Positions 59,859 through 64,000 of a stretch of 64,000 nucleotides of DNA are shown piece after piece. Both the position numbers and the translations under genes were made by a program. Source of the stretch: Hydrangea macrophylla (taxonomy: Eukaryota > Streptophyta > Magnoliopsida > Cornales > Hydrangeaceae); contig CM066983.1 in assembly GCA_033977485.1 (NCBI GenBank), positions 113,746,605-113,810,604 of the forward strand. Reading direction: 5' to 3'. Position 1 is the stretch's first letter. Every line of letters begins with the position of its first letter. The notes below the pieces were generated by a model, which saw only the letters and a program-made list of their open reading frames with translations, was not told the origin of the DNA and did no database searches.

Positions 59859-59868
59859 ATCTGTAGTT

Positions 59869-60579
59869 ATACATCCTACACTTTTACAAAGCCAATCTAT
59901 TTCGGAAAGTATAAGAATACATACAAAGTGTGTTTTTAATTTGTACATCTACTTTAACTTTTGCAAAATCTTAATTATTAATATAGTACTAGAAGATTTA
60001 ACTACATACATAGAGGTCTTGCTGGCAGGCTGGATAAAACTGTCGGATAGGACAGGATAAGACAAGATCGACAGGATAGTAATCATGTCGGATGATTAAA
60101 CTGTTATGATGTCCTGTATTTGGAACGTATCGGATAAAACTATAGGATAAACTGTTATATCCTAATCCTGTATTTGGGAATGCCTAAAAATAACTTCCGA
60201 ATAATAACTAAATTATTGCTTTTTAACAACCGAAGAAAAAAGAAAGAAAAAAAGAAGAAGAAGAAGAAGAAGAAGCAGCAAATCATAAAGAAAAAAAGAA
60301 GGAAAAAAGCCGATCCAAAGGGGAAACAAAATAAAACAAAACAAAAAAATCTCAAAAGAAAAAAAAAAGATATAAGATTTTCTTTAAAAAAAAAAAAACA
60401 AATCTAAAAAAACAGAGAAATTTGAAAGTAAAAACAAATAATAATAAAAACAGATATAAAAAATGAAAAAACAAAAAAAAAATCTGAAAAACAATGAATA
60501 AATAAAATTGTCCAAAAAGTTATCTCAAACTCCCTTATCTGACCTAATACCACCCTTCCCATGGTATTGAGTTATTTGG
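59869..60579. other. intergenic; purine-rich low-complexity stretch
   Basis: A GGATAAAACTGT/ACAGGAT-rich foldback region near 60030-60170 may be a MITE remnant. From 60230 to 60480 an A-rich purine run with GAA repeats gives a Lys-rich spurious frame. No gene. Confidence 0.5.
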
Positions 60580-60729
60580 TAACCGTGGGTGTCCGGGCCA
60601 GTTTGCGCGCACCTCGACTAAATATCCCACGAGGTTAGGGCGTCCGGGTGAATCACATGTGGCCACCCCGTTGAGATTCGAACTTGAGACCTCTGAGTAT
60701 AACACCCAGAAGCCTTGCTATCCGGCCAC
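60580..60729 (-). mobile_element. SINE, Au-family-like
   Basis: On the minus strand a tRNA-like head with B-box GTTCGAATCT is followed by GTCGAGGTGCGCGCAAACTG and GGCCCGGACACCCACG, blocks I recognise from the widespread plant Au SINE family. About 150 bp plus tail. No unambiguous target duplication was found. Confidence 0.7.
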
Positions 60730-62258
60730 AAAAAAAGTAATTATGATATTGGATTATCTCATACACAATAGGGCAAAAAGCCTTATTTTGAAATAAAATA
60801 CTCATAGATATTATAAAACCAAACACACATGATAGAATAATTATTCAATTTTGAGCTCTTATCCCGGTTGACAAACATGAACATCATACTATAATAACTT
60901 GATTGACAAAAGTGGAGTCTAGTCATGTGGGGACTAATTCGATTTTTAGGCTTTTGACTTTGTGGTAACATGTAGGTCTTCTTGGAAACCAAACTCACAT
61001 GGAAATCAATGATTATATATACGCACATTTGTTGATATATATATATATATATATACATATATTAGATCTATGGTATAATTTGGAAGATAATGCAGACTTA
61101 TTATCCAAAATGATGATCCTTGTCTAAACTAGGTGGGTATTGTTGGCCATCCTTTGACATATTTGTCTATTTGTAGGGGAGAACATTTTTTATTTTTCAC
61201 AATTATTTTCTCACTCATTGCTCATTAAGTTTACAATGGATGACTTGAATCTTACTTTTAGTAATTATGTTAATAGTATAAGGGTATAATGATAATGAAA
61301 TGAGACACATGTCACTCAATAAATATATGAGTGAGCAAAAATACTCTCTATTGGAGTGTGCTTATGAGCCCACTTTTTGTCTTCCATCAAATCAGATTCA
61401 AATAGAACTTTTCTCCTCTAAAAAGTTGTGGTTTTGTTTATTAATCGTTAGACTTCAATTTTAAATTTTCCATTCATGAAAAAAAAATGTTTTTTTTTTA
61501 AATAGCAAGACTGAAGTGAAAATTTTCATTCTTCGTGGACAAAGAACTAATTTTTACATCTTATATGAAACATAAATTCGTAAATTATTGAACCAATGAA
61601 AATTTTATGCATATATAAGAGAAATACTAATCTAATACATAAAATGAGGTAACTAAAGTAATTTTAGAAAGTGGAATTATTAATGAATTTTTATCATTCA
61701 AAATTTAGAATAAAAAATTTAAAAAATAGGCTAAAGTAAATTACTTTGGTGCTATTATTGCAATAGTGCCCCAATTTCAATTATGATGCAAAGACTTTTC
61801 TTATCTATGGCACAAAATCGATGCATGACTAATCGATTTTGTTGACACCCTTGTAGAACATTTTGGTCATAAAATATTTAGGTGTAAATGAAAATATTGA
61901 ACAATCATTAGCTCGAATATTATATACCCTTTCAAACGATTCCTCAACTCCTAAACAAGTTACTAATAAACAAATTAAACTCCAAATCCACTAAAAAATC
62001 AGAATCTTTTCGCGTGTGGTTGTTCTCTTCTTTTTTTTTTACCGATGTCACAGGATCAGTGATCGGTTGTTAGTAACACACACATAAAGGGGCACAAGGG
62101 TACTTGAGGAGTCAACGGCCCACATTAAAAAAAAAACTCCCTAACGACAGCCCCGCAAAGAAGGAACCCAAAACCTTTCAATTGAATGCGTGGGTGCATG
62201 GTTATTTAAGCCAACATGTATATGAGTAATCTCATATATATATATATATATATATATA
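60730..62258. other. intergenic, nothing firm
   Basis: AT-rich sequence with an AT run at 61036-61055 and another at 62235-62258. A segment near 62100-62215 has tRNA-like text (GGAACCCAAAACC) that may be a decayed SINE. No coding region. Confidence 0.45.
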
Positions 62259-62287
62259 CTAGGTTGCAAGCACGTGCGTTGCACGTG
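62259..62287 (-). mobile_element. Helitron 3' terminus (other end not located)
   Basis: On the minus strand a perfect 7-bp hairpin (CACGTGC, loop of three, GCACGTG at 62271-62287), eight bases of spacer, then CTAG followed by T. This is the same architecture as the Helitron at 1972. The 5' TC end upstream (higher coordinates) was not identified, so the length is unknown. Confidence 0.7.
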
Positions 62288-62375
62288 GTTTGTGCACTCT
62301 TCATTTTAGTTTTGTATATTTGGTCCTGCATGAGCAATTTAAAAAGTCTCTATAAATAATAACACACATAGTGAA

Positions 62376-62471
62376 ATAAAAATATTTCCAAGATAACTTA
62401 GTGTAGTTTGAAGTTAAACTGTCAATAAAAATATTTCCAAGAGAACTTAATGTAGTTTGAAGTTAAACTAT
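62376..62471. repeat. 2 x 49-bp tandem repeat
   Basis: Two near-identical units containing AAAATATTTCCAAGA and TGTAGTTTGAAGTTAAACT, within the putative Helitron near its 3' end. Confidence 0.85.
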
Positions 62472-62521
62472 AGCCTAATCAAATAGCTCGAAGATAACTT
62501 AAGGTTGAATTATTTATTTAT

Positions 62522-62773
62522 TTATTTTTTTATCTTCTTGTTGGTAATGTTTTTGTTGTTTCCACCATCTTTCTCTGATCTACGTTTCTTCTTGCTGTAA
62601 GTGCCGATTATTTCAGAATCATCAATTAGGATCGGTTCCTTGTGTTGAATAACTTCAATTGCTCGTACAATAACAGATCCTTTGGATGCATCCTCTGTGG
62701 TGTTGTTGTTAGTTATGATAAGGAACTTGTACTCATTTAACTTGCACAAACACATCTCCCTATATGTAATAAC
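62522..62773 (-). CDS. possible terminal exon of an unrecognised, maybe Helitron-borne, gene
   Basis: An open frame of 83 codons after a GCAG acceptor-like site (62777-62774), starting VITYREMCLCKLNEYKF and ending in a basic tail (SKKKRRSEKDG, NKKIKK) that could be a nuclear signal. It is on the same strand as the Helitron 3' end 260 bp downstream. Helitrons often carry replication protein A-like or captured gene exons, but I cannot match this to a family. No upstream exon is evident. It may be chance. Confidence 0.3.
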   Translation of the reverse strand, partial: VITYREMCLCKLNEYKFLIITNNNTTEDASKGSVIVRAIEVIQHKEPILIDDSEIIGTYSKKKRRSEKDGGNNKNITNKKIKK

Positions 62774-62785
62774 CTGCATTTTCAT

Positions 62786-63478
62786 TTAATTTCTTGTAAT
62801 TGCATTTGACATATTTAAATTCAATTTGAATTTCCATGATTAATCTGTATTGTTAATCTCATTTTTTTTTATTTACAATTCTTATATGTTAAATCTGATT
62901 TCTTGTTTTATTTCATAATTAAAATTCTTTTGGGGTCAAATTGTAATTTTTACAAAAGTTAATAATACTTGTGTGGATTTCAAAATCTGTATTTCAAAAT
63001 GGTAGAAATATTTCCTTTTGACTCAATCAGTATTTTTATGAAACCAGGAAATCACTTCTTACACTAAAATGAAATTCTTGTATTTTTGTGGTGACCACTG
63101 CGCCCCGAAAATACCAGTTTATGTTCAAAACTGTCCACGTTGTGTTGAACTTCCACAGATTTTGGAAGTGACTGATTGGACAATTGCTTTATTTCTAATT
63201 ATGGAAACTCGTCATTGGATAAGGCCTTGTTTGGTTGTTACATATGTGAGTGTGCATTGCTAGTGCCATAAGCCATATTTTCCAAACATCCCAAATTTTG
63301 ACCCCTACATATCTAGCTTGGCTCTTGGAGGATCTGTGGGATGTAAATGCAGTGTATATACGTAGATACATATATGCTGATCATTGTGGTTATATTAGTA
63401 ATTGAAAAACAAAAAAAAAAATCAATTTGTTGAGTGAGAGAGGTAGTTCTTGGAGCCCAAGTTCCTCAAGTGATCCTC
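62786..63478. other. intergenic, nothing firm
   Basis: AT-rich left part. The open frame at 63069-63263 (plus) contains Cys-rich text (CGDHCAPK, CPRC) without a family I can name. Confidence 0.4.
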
Positions 63479-63676
63479 TCTATATATATGCTCTCATACA
63501 CTTCTTCATTCACACAGCTCACAGTTTGCACACATTCTGCACTATACAAACACAGAGAGTAGAGTGAGAGTTTGCTTACAGAATTTTAGAGAGAGAAGCT
63601 TAATCACCATAGCCAAGCTTGGATTAATTTCTTATTGAGCTCATCTTTCTCAACAATCTCTCTATATTCAATCTGA
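63479..63676 (+). promoter_or_regulatory. core promoter and leader exon of a plus-strand gene running off the window
   Basis: A TATA box (TATATATAT, 63480-63489) precedes a CT/CA-rich stretch, with a transcription start expected near 63512-63520. A GA/CT-rich leader without an early open frame follows. A strong 5' splice site GTGAGTAT begins at 63677. This is the layout of a plant gene with an intron in its 5' UTR; the coding part would lie beyond 64000. Confidence 0.4.
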
Positions 63677-64000
63677 GTGAGTATTTATAACTCACTAAGA
63701 ATGTTAATTATACTTGTTTGCTATGTATATGATTGTAATTTATAATCCACCATTGCTAAATTCGTCCATGGAAGCTTGAGCTTCAAAATCATAATTTTTC
63801 AAACCTTAACCAAAACTTGTTTTTAGAGTTGATTATGAAAGATTATACATCATAAATGATATGTTTAAAATTTTAAAGCTTAATTCGTTCATAGGAAAAA
63901 GTATATTAGAAATTAAGTTTTGACAACTTTTAATCCCTCATAAAATTCTAGAGTTGTAGATTGAATCATGTCAAATTGATAATGGATTCTTAATCCTTGA

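Noticed and set aside
60174..60407. Lys-rich frame in a purine-rich stretch
   Set aside because: Low-complexity A/GAA repeat; its antisense Phe-rich frame is equally open.
62030..62215. A possible third SINE near 62100-62215
   Set aside because: Only one tRNA-like B-box resemblance; no A-box at proper spacing and no target duplication seen.

Overview
This is plant nuclear DNA, most likely from a flowering plant. It is AT-rich, has spliced plant-type gene ends, and is packed with plant Ty3/gypsy LTR retrotransposons (all primed from initiator-Met tRNA), Helitrons, Stowaway-, MULE- and hAT-type elements, LINE tails and tRNA-derived SINEs. Only about 1 kb at the left is clearly host coding sequence. 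I cannot name the species.

Layout. 1-1.4 kb: the 5' two exons of an alpha-expansin gene on the minus strand; its third exon is not in the window. 1.7-6.2 kb: a Stowaway MITE, a Helitron, a MITE with 3-bp flanking repeats, and solo LTR A, which holds a MULE-type MITE. 6.5-24.4 kb: one short non-LTR retroposon (about 570 bp when its pieces are added) split by three LTR insertions. These are Ty3/gypsy element 1 (6646-17143, minus), a 4.2-kb Tat/Ogre-like solo LTR (17224-21405) and solo LTR C (21469-24067). Element 1 itself carries solo LTR B inside pol. 24.4-27.3 kb: intergenic DNA with MITEs and a perfect 83-bp tandem duplication.

27.35-55.56 kb: a non-autonomous LTR element on the plus strand (the host element). 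It has matching GTTTC target-site duplications, LTRs related to those of element 1, and no visible gag-pol. It was later split by element 2 (31212-42098, TSD GAAAG) and element 3 (44016-53062), both minus strand. Element 2 carries a hAT element in one LTR, and the host 3' LTR carries a LINE tail. 55.6-64 kb: intergenic DNA with MITEs, a second Helitron, two SINEs, a third Helitron end with a possible small exon, and at the far right a TATA box and leader exon that look like the 5' end of a plus-strand gene.

How it works together. Elements 1, 2 and 3 are chromodomain-type (Tekay/Del-like) retrotransposons with gag, protease, reverse transcriptase, RNase H, integrase and a chromodomain-like tail. 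Each is disabled by a few stop codons or frameshifts. The host element shares LTR family, primer site, polypurine tract and leader motif with element 1, so it was probably mobilised in trans by such elements. The most unusual signals are two repeat systems inside LTRs. Element 2 has seven hairpins with an invariant 17-nt core and stems that change in a compensating way. The family of element 3 and solo LTRs A and B has arrays of the perfect palindrome CAGTCGACTG. Both arrays lie where the LTR is expected to be transcribed.
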